Below, in pieces: positions 7,067 through 15,488 of a DNA stretch of 46,542 nt. Origin of the DNA: Flavipsychrobacter sp. (GTDB lineage: Bacteria > Bacteroidota > Bacteroidia > Chitinophagales > Chitinophagaceae); the NCBI GenBank assembly GCA_031292525.1, contig JARLGY010000043.1, positions 1-46,542 on the forward strand, written 5' to 3'. Each line of letters starts with the position of its first letter. Position 1 is the first letter of the stretch. Position numbers and translations under genes: made by a program. The notes under the pieces are model-generated. The model was not told where the DNA came from. It was given only the letters and a program-made list of their open reading frames with translations, and searched no databases.

Positions 7067-10066
7067 ATGAAATTTCTTGCAACGCTTGCGTCTCTTTTGA
7101 TGTTATCGGTATGTCTGCAGGCTAAGCCTTATTGGCAGCAACAAGTGAATACTAAGATAGATGTGCAACTGGATGATAAAAAGCATTTTCTATATGGGTA
7201 TGAGCAATTGACCTATACCAATAATAGTCCCGATACACTTAAGGTTATTTACATACACCTGTGGCCAAATGGTTATAAGAATGACCGTACTGCATTTGCG
7301 AAGCAACAGGACGTGCTGCGACAGACAGATTTCTATTATGCAAAGCCAGCGGCACGTGGATACATAGATAGCCTGAAGTTTATTATAGATGGCCAGAATG
7401 TGGACTACAACAGCACAGATGAAAATCCTGATATAGCACGTATAGATCTGCTTACCCCGCTGCCACCCGGCGGGCAGATAGAACTATCTACCCCCTTTAG
7501 AGTGAAGATACCACATGTATTTTCGAGATTAGGTCATACAGGGCAGGCATACTTCATCAGCCAGTGGTTCCCCAAGCCGGCTGTTTACGATCAATTTGGC
7601 TGGCATCCTATTCCCTTTTTGGACCAGGGAGAGTTTTATAGTAATTATGGTAGTTATGATGTAAGTATCACACTACCTAAAAATTACATAGTGATGGCGA
7701 CCGGCAATTGCAGTGACGAAAGCGAAGAAAAGTGGCTGAATAGCTTAGCTGTTAAGCCTTTGCCTAATGATACCATGTACACACATAGTACACCAGCTAG
7801 TGATATTGAGACCAAAACGCTGCACTACCACGAAGATAATATACATGATTTTGCTTGGTTTGCCGATAAACGGTGGATAGTGCGTAAAGATACTGTTACC
7901 AGTCCCGGTACTAACAATGTAGTGACCACCTGGGCTGCTTTTTTACCTGCAAGTAAAAAGTACTGGATAAAAGGCACTGACTACCTTCGCGAGACAGTAC
8001 TGCACTATGGTAAATGGGTAGGGCCTTACCCATACAAAACCATAAAAGCTGTAGAAGGTGATATGAAAGCCGGCGGCGGTATGGAATACCCTACGGTAAC
8101 CATAATAGACCGTGCTGCAAGTGGCAAGGGGTTAAAGTCTGTTGTTGTTCATGAGGCAGGGCATAACTGGTTTTATGGTATATTGGGAACAAATGAGCGC
8201 GACCATGCGTGGATGGATGAGGGCATCAACTCATTTTATGAACGCAAGACTACAGATGCACTGGCAAAGGGTATTGATACTACGGATAAAAAGGCTATAA
8301 AAAGTGGAAACAATCTAAGTGATGTAGCGTACTATATGCAGGTTGCTGCTAATGCAGACCAGGCTATAGAACAAACATCGGCGAACTTTACCAAGCTGAA
8401 CTATGGCACCGATGTTTATTTTAAAACAGCATTGGTGTTGAAGTGGCTGGAAAGCTATATGGGCCCAGCCGATTTTGAAGCCGGGATGCATGAGTATTAT
8501 GACACCTGGAAGTTTAAGCATCCATACCCGGAAGACTTTGCTGACATTATGCGAAAACATACCAGTAAATCGCTGGAATGGTTTTTTGATGGGTTGCACA
8601 GCAACAGTGGTATTGATTTTAAAGTAGCACATGCACATGTGCATGATGACAATACTACCGTTACTGTACGGAATAACGGGGATATGGCCCCAGTAAAAAT
8701 TGCTGCATTTAATGCTGACAGCATAGTGGCTACGGCCTGGTCGGCACCATTTAGTGATAAAGTTACCCTGAATTTAGCTACTACTAACTGGACGAAGATC
8801 CGCATCAGCAGGGATATACCTGATTACCGGTTGAATAATGATACTTACTATCGCCACGGTATGCACCATTTGAGGCTGAAGGTGAAACCTTTTGGGCTGA
8901 ACTACTCTTATGCGGATAAGTTGTATATGCTGCCGGCATTGGGCTATAACCAATATGATGGTTTCCAACTGGGTTTGCTTTTTCACGACTTGAGCTTACC
9001 TGATTATCATTTCCGTTTTGCGGTTGCGCCCATGTATGCCTTCAACTCAAAGACCATGACTGGCGCTGGTTCTGTGGGTTATATCTGGTATCCACATAGC
9101 AGTAGCGTATTTAAAGACGTGCTGTTGCAAACCGATGTGAAGAGTTTTGATTATGACCAGGCTACATTGCCCGGCAACCAGCAAGTCTTTACCCGGTATG
9201 TAAAAGTAGCACCAGCACTCAATTTTACTTTTCGTGAGCAGAACTCATTAAGTACGGTGGAGCGCACACTTACACTAAAGGCATATAGTATTACAGAGAA
9301 TAACTTTGATTATGGTGCAGATAGCACGGTAACAGCAGGTACTACCCAGCAGCAGAAATACTACGGGTTGCTGCGGTACAAGCACAATAATACAAGGTGG
9401 TACAATCCATTTAACTATAGCCTGGAGGCACAGGGTGGTGCAGACTTTGCTAAGATAAATGCAGAGGCTAATGTGCGCGTGGATTACTATAAGAAAAACA
9501 AGTCTTTATATATACGTGGATATGTAGGTAAATTCTTTGCTATAAACAGCGACCCAAACGTTACCCAACGTTACTACCTGAACAGTACTTATACCGGCGC
9601 TGACGACTACTTGTATGATGATACCTACTTTGGAAGGAGTGCAACAAATGGTGTAGCGGCGCAGCAAATATCTATGAGTGAAGGTGGCTTTAAAATACCT
9701 ACACAGAATAACATAGGCAGGAGTGACGACTGGCTGGCTACAATTAATATGAAGACAGACCTGCCGTTTGGAGCGTTGCCTATACGGTTATTCCTTGATG
9801 CAGGACTTATACCTAACACTGCACCAGACGAGCAGCACCCGGGCGACACACGACCATTGTATGATGCGGGAGTGGAAATACATGCTCCGTCTGACATCAT
9901 AGCGGTCTATATACCAGTGCTGATGAGCAGTGATTTTCAGAACTACCTTGTGAATACTTATGGTAAAAATAATCAGTTTGCGCGTAGCATCAGCTTTACG
10001 CTAAAGCTGCAGAATGTGAACTGGCTGAAGATAACATCATCTGTACGGAAACTGCTGTTGCGGTAA
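7067..10066 (+). CDS. M1-family (gluzincin) metallopeptidase with C-terminal beta-barrel-like region
   Basis: The 999-residue exported protein starts at ATG 7067 with signal peptide MKFLATLASLLMLSVCLQA; an upstream in-frame start at 7019 would bury it. The peptidase part carries GGGMEYPT (the GxMEN equivalent) and a perfect zinc site: HEAGH at 362-366 and Glu385 (HExxH-x18-E) in DEGINSFYE. From about residue 600 to the end the chain is rich in short alternating aromatic/polar strands with many Tyr and Gly and ends in a strand-like segment, resembling an outer-membrane beta-barrel (surface-antigen/BamA-like). It probably anchors the peptidase in the outer membrane. TATTTTAG at 7055-7062 lies four bases before the ATG. 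Confidence 0.87.
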   Translation: MKFLATLASLLMLSVCLQAKPYWQQQVNTKIDVQLDDKKHFLYGYEQLTYTNNSPDTLKVIYIHLWPNGYKNDRTAFAKQQDVLRQTDFYYAKPAARGYIDSLKFIIDGQNVDYNSTDENPDIARIDLLTPLPPGGQIELSTPFRVKIPHVFSRLGHTGQAYFISQWFPKPAVYDQFGWHPIPFLDQGEFYSNYGSYDVSITLPKNYIVMATGNCSDESEEKWLNSLAVKPLPNDTMYTHSTPASDIETKTLHYHEDNIHDFAWFADKRWIVRKDTVTSPGTNNVVTTWAAFLPASKKYWIKGTDYLRETVLHYGKWVGPYPYKTIKAVEGDMKAGGGMEYPTVTIIDRAASGKGLKSVVVHEAGHNWFYGILGTNERDHAWMDEGINSFYERKTTDALAKGIDTTDKKAIKSGNNLSDVAYYMQVAANADQAIEQTSANFTKLNYGTDVYFKTALVLKWLESYMGPADFEAGMHEYYDTWKFKHPYPEDFADIMRKHTSKSLEWFFDGLHSNSGIDFKVAHAHVHDDNTTVTVRNNGDMAPVKIAAFNADSIVATAWSAPFSDKVTLNLATTNWTKIRISRDIPDYRLNNDTYYRHGMHHLRLKVKPFGLNYSYADKLYMLPALGYNQYDGFQLGLLFHDLSLPDYHFRFAVAPMYAFNSKTMTGAGSVGYIWYPHSSSVFKDVLLQTDVKSFDYDQATLPGNQQVFTRYVKVAPALNFTFREQNSLSTVERTLTLKAYSITENNFDYGADSTVTAGTTQQQKYYGLLRYKHNNTRWYNPFNYSLEAQGGADFAKINAEANVRVDYYKKNKSLYIRGYVGKFFAINSDPNVTQRYYLNSTYTGADDYLYDDTYFGRSATNGVAAQQISMSEGGFKIPTQNNIGRSDDWLATINMKTDLPFGALPIRLFLDAGLIPNTAPDEQHPGDTRPLYDAGVEIHAPSDIIAVYIPVLMSSDFQNYLVNTYGKNNQFARSISFTLKLQNVNWLKITSSVRKLLLR

Positions 10067-10079
10067 GTAATTACTTACC
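10062..10079. repeat. Perfect 18-bp palindrome spanning both convergent stop codons
   Basis: GGTAAGTAATTACTTACC is its own reverse complement. It holds the TAA of the M1 peptidase gene (10064-10066) and the TAA of the minus-strand gene (10071-10073), which are only four bases apart. In RNA it could form a 7-bp stem with an AATT loop on either strand. There is no T run, so a terminator role is uncertain. Confidence 0.7.
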
Positions 10080-10583
10080 AATCACAACCTTCAGTGACTT
10101 GCCCATAGCGCCAACGCTATCTGGCCGGAGGAGTGCGATTTGGTCGATATACACTGTGTCTCCCGCCTTTGTGCGCTGGTACAAGGATGCTGCTATGGTT
10201 GCGCTTACCGTATCCCCATCACAATGCTCTATCATATAGTCTGACAGTATGATGGGATTACCGGTTGAGTCTTCGTACACGTTGCGTTCGGCATAGGTGA
10301 AGTTAAAGCCGGTGACTTGGTACTCTATGTTTGATGAATCCCTACCCCAAAGGCCTTGTTTCATCAAAGAGTCGAATATCTGCTTACCAACCAATCCTGC
10401 GCTAATATTTGAATGACCCAAATACACAGCTATAGGAGTGGTGTATGCTTTATATGCAGTAACTTTTTTCTCAGTCTTTCCGGTTGTTTTTGCAGGTGCC
10501 GGCTTCTTCTTTTTCTGTGCCCATATAGTGACCGTAAAAAAAAGGAGCACGATACCCATTACCATACCAAACGTACGCTTCAT
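10071..10583 (-). CDS. Small exported protein resembling the GldM C-terminal domain
   Basis: The 170-residue protein has a signal peptide (MVMGIVLLFFTVTIWAQ) followed by a Lys/Pro/Ala-rich linker (KKKKPAPAK). The rest reads as a compact beta domain: PIAVYLGHSNISAG, then YQVTGFNFTYAERN near residue 95, and AGDTVYIDQIALLRPDSVG near 140. This order resembles the C-terminal domain of GldM/PorM, the periplasmic part of the type IX motor, but without its membrane helix and other domains. The similarity is from reading, not alignment. It begins 10 bases after the valS stop, so it is probably co-transcribed. Confidence 0.65.
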   Translation of the reverse strand: MKRTFGMVMGIVLLFFTVTIWAQKKKKPAPAKTTGKTEKKVTAYKAYTTPIAVYLGHSNISAGLVGKQIFDSLMKQGLWGRDSSNIEYQVTGFNFTYAERNVYEDSTGNPIILSDYMIEHCDGDTVSATIAASLYQRTKAGDTVYIDQIALLRPDSVGAMGKSLKVVIGK

Positions 10584-10593
10584 GGATTGTAAT

Positions 10594-13227
10594 TTATAAC
10601 AAACTCAGGCTTTCTTCAATAGTTTTTATTTTGGCCAGTGCGTCAGCCTTTTTCTTCTCCTCATTAGCTATTACTTCAGGCTTTGCATTTTGCACAAACC
10701 GTTCGTTACCTAGTTTCTTGTCTATACTCACCAGAAAGCCCTGGAGGTATATCAATTCCTTTTGCAGCTCATCAGCCTGTTGTTCTACATTCATCTTAGC
10801 CAGTTCGGCTTCAATATATAGTTTATCAGTTTGTACTACTATAGATATACTGCCTGGGCGCGCTTCCTTTGTATAGCCTATGTATTCAGCGTTTACCTGC
10901 CTGCGCAATATGTCGCCAGCGGCTTCATAAAAAGCATGGTGGCTACTGTCTATCCAGAGTTTTATTGTATCCTTTGGTTTAAGCTGGTTCTTGTTGCGGG
11001 TATCGCGTACGGCAGTTATCAACTCGCGCAGGAAGTACCCCTGTTTCAGTAGTTCTGCATCTACTGTTTCAGTTGCTTCCAATTGCTGTACGATCAGGTC
11101 TTTTCCTGCCGGACGTGTACGTAGCTTATGGTATATTTCTTCTGTTACAAATGGCATGTACGGGTGCAATAATTGCAGCAGCTGCTCATAAATGGCAATT
11201 GTACGCTCATATACATAGGCAGACACCGGTTGATCCATACCAGGTTTTACCCACTCGAGGTACCAACTACAGAAATCGTCCCATATTAGTGAATAGACAG
11301 TTTTCAATCCTTCGCTAAGCCTGAAATCTTTATACAGCTCGGTTATTTCGCCTGATACAGATGCGATGCGTTGCTGCATCCATTCTATTGCGAAACGAAC
11401 ATTGCTATCCTCAAGGCCAGCTTCCTGCCTGTTTTCCCAACCCTTCACCAACTTCATGGCATTCCACATCTTGTTGCTGAAGTTGCGGCCCTGTTCCAGT
11501 GCGCCTTCGTCAAACAATAAGTCGTTACCAGCGGGAGATGATATCATTACGCTAAAGCGAACTGCATCGGCACCAAAGTCGTCTATGAGTTTCAGTAAGT
11601 CTGGGGAGTTGCCCAAGGACTTGCTCATTTTCTTTCCTTGCTTATCCCTAACTATGCCAGTGAAATATACTTTGTCAAAAGGTTTTTCACCCATAAACTC
11701 ATAACCTGCCATTATCATCCTGGCTACCCAGAAGAAAATGATCTCAGGAGCAGTTACCAGGGTATTGGTAGGGTAGTAGTATTTCAGTTCTTCGTTTTTC
11801 CCGTCTTTGTTCCAGCCAAATACTTCCATAGGCCACAACCAGCTGCTGAACCATGTATCCAGTACATCATCTTCCTGTCTTAAGGTGGGTTGTTTAGCAG
11901 CAAGCTCAGGCTTGGCAGCTTGATATTTAGCTAAGGCCTCGGCTTCGTTATTGCCAACATAAATACCACCTTCGGTATCGTACCAAGCAGGTATGCGCTG
12001 ACCCCACCACAGCTGGCGGCTGATGCACCAGTCTTTAATGTTCTCCATCCAGTGGCTGTAGAGGTTCTTGAACTTGGCAGGATAGAACTCTATATCATTT
12101 TTGGCAACTGCATCGATGGCGGGTTGCGCCATATCCTTCATGTTGCACCACCACTGCATACTGAGACGTGGTTCTACAACAGCATCAGACCGTTCTGAGA
12201 AACCCACCTGGTTTGCATACGGTTCGTCTTTTACAAAATTTCCGCTCTCTTTCAAGTCGACGATTATCTTCTTGCGTACTGCAAAGCGATCCATGCCTAT
12301 ATACATGCCTGCAGCTTCGCTCATGGTACCGTCTTCGTTCAGGGTGTCTACTACCGGAAGGTTGTACTTGATACCCAGGTTGTAGTCATTAATGTCGTGG
12401 GCAGGCGTTACTTTAAGAGCGCCTGTACCAAACTCCATATCTATATAAGTATCGAAAATGATAGGTATGCGACGGTTGATGAGCGGTACAAAGCAGAATT
12501 TGCCCTTCAGGTGTGCATAACGCGGATCGTCAGGGTGTACACATACAGCTGTATCGCCCAAAATAGTTTCGGGGCGCACGGTTGCTATGGTAATATATTC
12601 ATCATTATCACCCTCTATTTTGTAACGTACGTAGTATAGGTTGCTATTGGTTTGGCGGTGTATTACTTCTTCGTCACTCAGAGCCGTTTTAGCTTTAGGG
12701 TCCCAGTTGATCATTTTTACACCACGATATATGTTGCCTTTCTCGTACAGCTCTACAAATACACGTATTACCGCAGCGTAGTAATCGTCATCCATAGTAA
12801 AGTGGGTGCGGTCCCAATCGAGTGCGCAACCTAGTTTCTTTAGCTGTTGCAGTATGATGCCGCCATATTTGTCCTTCCATTGCCAGGCATAGGTCATGAA
12901 CTCGTCGCGGCTCAGTGTTTTCTTGTCAATGCCTTGTTCCTTTAGCATATTTACCACCTTGGCCTCTGTAGCGATAGAGGCGTGGTCGGTACCGGGAACC
13001 CAGCAAGTATTGTAGCCCAGCATTTTGGCACGGCGCACCAGTATATCCTGTACAGTATCGTTAAGGGCGTGGCCCATATGCAATACCCCGGTTACGTTTG
13101 GCGGAGGTATAACTACGGTGTAAGCAGGCCGCTCATCGGGCACTGATTTAAAATATCCTGCCTCGTCCCAATGTTTATACCAATGCTGTTCTGCGTCCTG
13201 ATGCTGAAAATTCTTACTGAGCTCCAT
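10594..13227 (-). CDS. valS: Valyl-tRNA synthetase
   Basis: This class Ia synthetase charges tRNA-Val. The 877-residue length is standard. The HIGH-type motif PPPNVTGVLHMGHA lies at 41-54 (HMGH at 50-53), KMSKSLGN at 533-540, and ISRQLWWGQRIPAW in the middle. The inserted editing domain occupies roughly 200-340. A C-terminal coiled coil (tRNA-binding arm) with LAKMNVEQQADEL and a Lys/Glu-rich ending covers the last 65 residues. The start MELSKNF is usual for this phylum. It is followed after 10 bases by a small exported protein gene. A TATATTTG -7 element lies 23 bases upstream of the ATG. Confidence 0.98.
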   Translation of the reverse strand: MELSKNFQHQDAEQHWYKHWDEAGYFKSVPDERPAYTVVIPPPNVTGVLHMGHALNDTVQDILVRRAKMLGYNTCWVPGTDHASIATEAKVVNMLKEQGIDKKTLSRDEFMTYAWQWKDKYGGIILQQLKKLGCALDWDRTHFTMDDDYYAAVIRVFVELYEKGNIYRGVKMINWDPKAKTALSDEEVIHRQTNSNLYYVRYKIEGDNDEYITIATVRPETILGDTAVCVHPDDPRYAHLKGKFCFVPLINRRIPIIFDTYIDMEFGTGALKVTPAHDINDYNLGIKYNLPVVDTLNEDGTMSEAAGMYIGMDRFAVRKKIIVDLKESGNFVKDEPYANQVGFSERSDAVVEPRLSMQWWCNMKDMAQPAIDAVAKNDIEFYPAKFKNLYSHWMENIKDWCISRQLWWGQRIPAWYDTEGGIYVGNNEAEALAKYQAAKPELAAKQPTLRQEDDVLDTWFSSWLWPMEVFGWNKDGKNEELKYYYPTNTLVTAPEIIFFWVARMIMAGYEFMGEKPFDKVYFTGIVRDKQGKKMSKSLGNSPDLLKLIDDFGADAVRFSVMISSPAGNDLLFDEGALEQGRNFSNKMWNAMKLVKGWENRQEAGLEDSNVRFAIEWMQQRIASVSGEITELYKDFRLSEGLKTVYSLIWDDFCSWYLEWVKPGMDQPVSAYVYERTIAIYEQLLQLLHPYMPFVTEEIYHKLRTRPAGKDLIVQQLEATETVDAELLKQGYFLRELITAVRDTRNKNQLKPKDTIKLWIDSSHHAFYEAAGDILRRQVNAEYIGYTKEARPGSISIVVQTDKLYIEAELAKMNVEQQADELQKELIYLQGFLVSIDKKLGNERFVQNAKPEVIANEEKKKADALAKIKTIEESLSLL

Positions 13228-13548
13228 GAATACTTGCTGTTGAAAGACTGCAAATATAAGGCGTATATGGTTTGCTGGGTAAGGTAGGGTGGAGTTTGAT
13301 TTGCTTTGTGTTGAAATGCCATTAGATTAATTACTCACCTTATAGAGATAAATATTGCGATATGGTTTAAATTAGGTGTGCAAGGGTACTTGATGTGGAA
13401 ACTTTGCTGAGTTATATTCTGATTATTTGCTTTGCCCGGTTGGATTCTGTACCCTTTCTGCTGTTGCTGGTTTATTCAGCAAATGCAATTTGGTGTTACA
13501 CATCCTTAATATAGACGTGTTATTATTTAACATTTAAACCCTGTTTCT
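13228..13548. promoter_or_regulatory. Divergent intergenic region with a valS -7 element
   Basis: This 321-base stretch separates valS (minus) from the propeller gene (plus) and holds no credible ORF. On the minus strand a perfect TAnnTTTG element (TATATTTG, forward positions 13251-13258) sits 23 bases before the valS ATG; no convincing -33 TTG was found at 17-23 bases from it. A weak hairpin (TTGCTG 13464-13469, CAGCAA 13477-13482) lies on the propeller-gene side. I could not assign a promoter for that gene. Confidence 0.45.
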
Positions 13549-15306
13549 ATGAAATCAATATTAACTATGCTCTTGCTTTGTGCTTGCAACAGCTGTTATG
13601 CGCAATTTGCACAATTTGACTGGGTAAACAGTTATGTGGAATATGGTCAATATAGTTATAATTTACCCTCAGGCAACGTTGTACGAACAGATGCCGCAAA
13701 CAATGTGTATGTATTGGGTGAAGTATATGCCCCAATGATAATAGATACCTTCCAGGTACCTGGAGGCATGCAAAATATGTACCTAGCCAAGTATAATGCG
13801 AACGGACAATTGCTTTGGTTGAGAACAGCTGTTCTATCGCCAACAAATAGCCTGAATACTCCAAATAGTATGTGCAATGGAAATGTGATGGCTATAGACC
13901 CTGCTGGTTACGTGTATATTGGAGGAAATTTCATAGATACTATGGATTTGAACGGTATCCATTTGGTGAGCAATAGTTTTTTATATGCAGATATTTTCCT
14001 GGCCAAGTACGATACCAATGGGAACATAATATGGGCTAAAAAAGCCGGTGGGCTTGGCGATGATGTAATTGGCGGAGGTAAAGTATTTGACCAGATGGGT
14101 GGTGGGATGCACCTGGATAATGAAGGCAGCATATATTTAACCGGTAATTTTGGAAACTATCAATCTGGTATTACTGTGCCCAAAAGCGCAACGTTCGATA
14201 CCATAACGCTGAAAGCTGATACACTGGGAAGTGTATTCCTGGCCAAGTATGATACAGGCGGGCATGTTATATGGGCTAAAGCGATAGGAAGCAGGGGATC
14301 TCAAACAGCAGAACCACAGGCGTTCGATGTAACAATAAATGGAGCCGATGATGTTTTTATTACCGGTAATTTTTCTGCGGCAAGCATATATTTTGACAGT
14401 ATAAAACTATTGTCTATGCCACAATATTTGCGAACAGCATATGGGCATATGTTTGTTGCTAAATATAACAAAGACGGCAGTGCAGAATGGGCGAGATTGA
14501 TAGATGGTAAGGGTGGGACATTTGGCGTGTCTCTTATTACAGACAATACTAATGATGTAATAGTGGCAGGCCTTGGATTAAGTGATACCACCATCTTCGA
14601 TAATATATATATAAAAGGCAGCTACCCAAGTATCAACAGTTTTTTAGCTAAATATTCAGCTTCCGGCAATGTATTGTGGGCTAAAAGCATGGACAATTAT
14701 TACCACTCAAATAACTATCCCACCTACATGGGTATGGGTACCGATGGGTATATTTATATGACAGGGGTGTTCACAGACACTGTAGTATTTGATGGTAAAA
14801 CCCTAATAAGCAATGGAGGGTACGATGTGTATCTGACACGCTACAACGTGGATGGTAACCTTAACTGGCTCACCTCAATTGGCGGCACAAAAGATGATGC
14901 TGCTTTTGGTATTGCTACTGATAATACTAATGCGATATACGTGACAGGCGATGTGCAAGATACCTGCACCTTTGGCACCTTTGTCGTGGGTGATAGCGTC
15001 AGTCATAATATGTTTATTGGTAAGCTTACCATACCCACGGCAGGCGTTAAACAGGTAACAAAAATAATGAATAGTATTGTGGTGTATCCTAATCCTGCAA
15101 ACAGCAGCAGTATTGTACGTATAAATGAGGGTGATCTCACAGAGATAAGTATAGAGGACTGCCTGGGCAGGATCGTATATGAACAAAAAGTAAGTGGTAA
15201 AGAGAGGGTGATTGTAAATACGAGCGGATTTGTGAATGGGCTATATTTTGTAACAGTAAGTGATAATGAAACACGTATGAGTACAAAGCTAATTATTCAG
15301 CATTAG
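13549..15306 (+). CDS. Secreted seven-bladed beta-propeller (SBBP-type) protein with type A T9SS sorting domain
   Basis: The 585-residue protein has a signal peptide (ILTMLLLCACNSCYAQ). A repeat of the form (hydrophobic)FLAKYxxxGxxxWAK starts near residues 77, 149, 229, 301, 365, 427 and 488, that is seven times at 61-80 residue spacing, as expected for a seven-bladed propeller. The strand before each repeat carries YVTGDF/YITGNF-type motifs. The last 75 residues are a type A sorting domain: VVYPNPA near 511, then IEDCLGRIVYEQ and a closing GLYFVTVSDNE...KLIIQH, cleaved on export through the type IX system. A cell-surface role (binding or adhesion) is likely; ligand unknown. Confidence 0.9.
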   Translation: MKSILTMLLLCACNSCYAQFAQFDWVNSYVEYGQYSYNLPSGNVVRTDAANNVYVLGEVYAPMIIDTFQVPGGMQNMYLAKYNANGQLLWLRTAVLSPTNSLNTPNSMCNGNVMAIDPAGYVYIGGNFIDTMDLNGIHLVSNSFLYADIFLAKYDTNGNIIWAKKAGGLGDDVIGGGKVFDQMGGGMHLDNEGSIYLTGNFGNYQSGITVPKSATFDTITLKADTLGSVFLAKYDTGGHVIWAKAIGSRGSQTAEPQAFDVTINGADDVFITGNFSAASIYFDSIKLLSMPQYLRTAYGHMFVAKYNKDGSAEWARLIDGKGGTFGVSLITDNTNDVIVAGLGLSDTTIFDNIYIKGSYPSINSFLAKYSASGNVLWAKSMDNYYHSNNYPTYMGMGTDGYIYMTGVFTDTVVFDGKTLISNGGYDVYLTRYNVDGNLNWLTSIGGTKDDAAFGIATDNTNAIYVTGDVQDTCTFGTFVVGDSVSHNMFIGKLTIPTAGVKQVTKIMNSIVVYPNPANSSSIVRINEGDLTEISIEDCLGRIVYEQKVSGKERVIVNTSGFVNGLYFVTVSDNETRMSTKLIIQH

Positions 15307-15429
15307 TACTATAGGAACGTAATTTGAAACCGTAGCAACTATTCTATTGCCTTGTCTTTATGTAAGGCTCACAATCACTAGTATAGAGGATGCAAAACCA
15401 TTATTGAATTGCAATATTATCTTATCGCA

Positions 15430-15459
15430 CTGTTTATAACATAATATAACGTACCTTCG
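15430..15459 (+). promoter_or_regulatory. Candidate promoter for the DEAD-box helicase gene
   Basis: CTG at 15430-15432 and TACCTTCG at 15452-15459 are spaced by 19 bases. The -7 box has one mismatch from TAnnTTTG and the -33 one mismatch from TTG. Predicted leader to the ATG at 15489 is about 25 bases. The rest of the 182-base gap shows nothing else. Confidence 0.4.
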
Positions 15460-15488
15460 CGACTTATTTTATAAAGTTCTTACAAATA

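Noticed and set aside
10631-12834. Several plus-strand reading frames inside valS
   Set aside because: They are antisense shadows of a fully conserved synthetase, with no recognisable motif and compositionally odd (Ser/Cys/Tyr-rich) translations.
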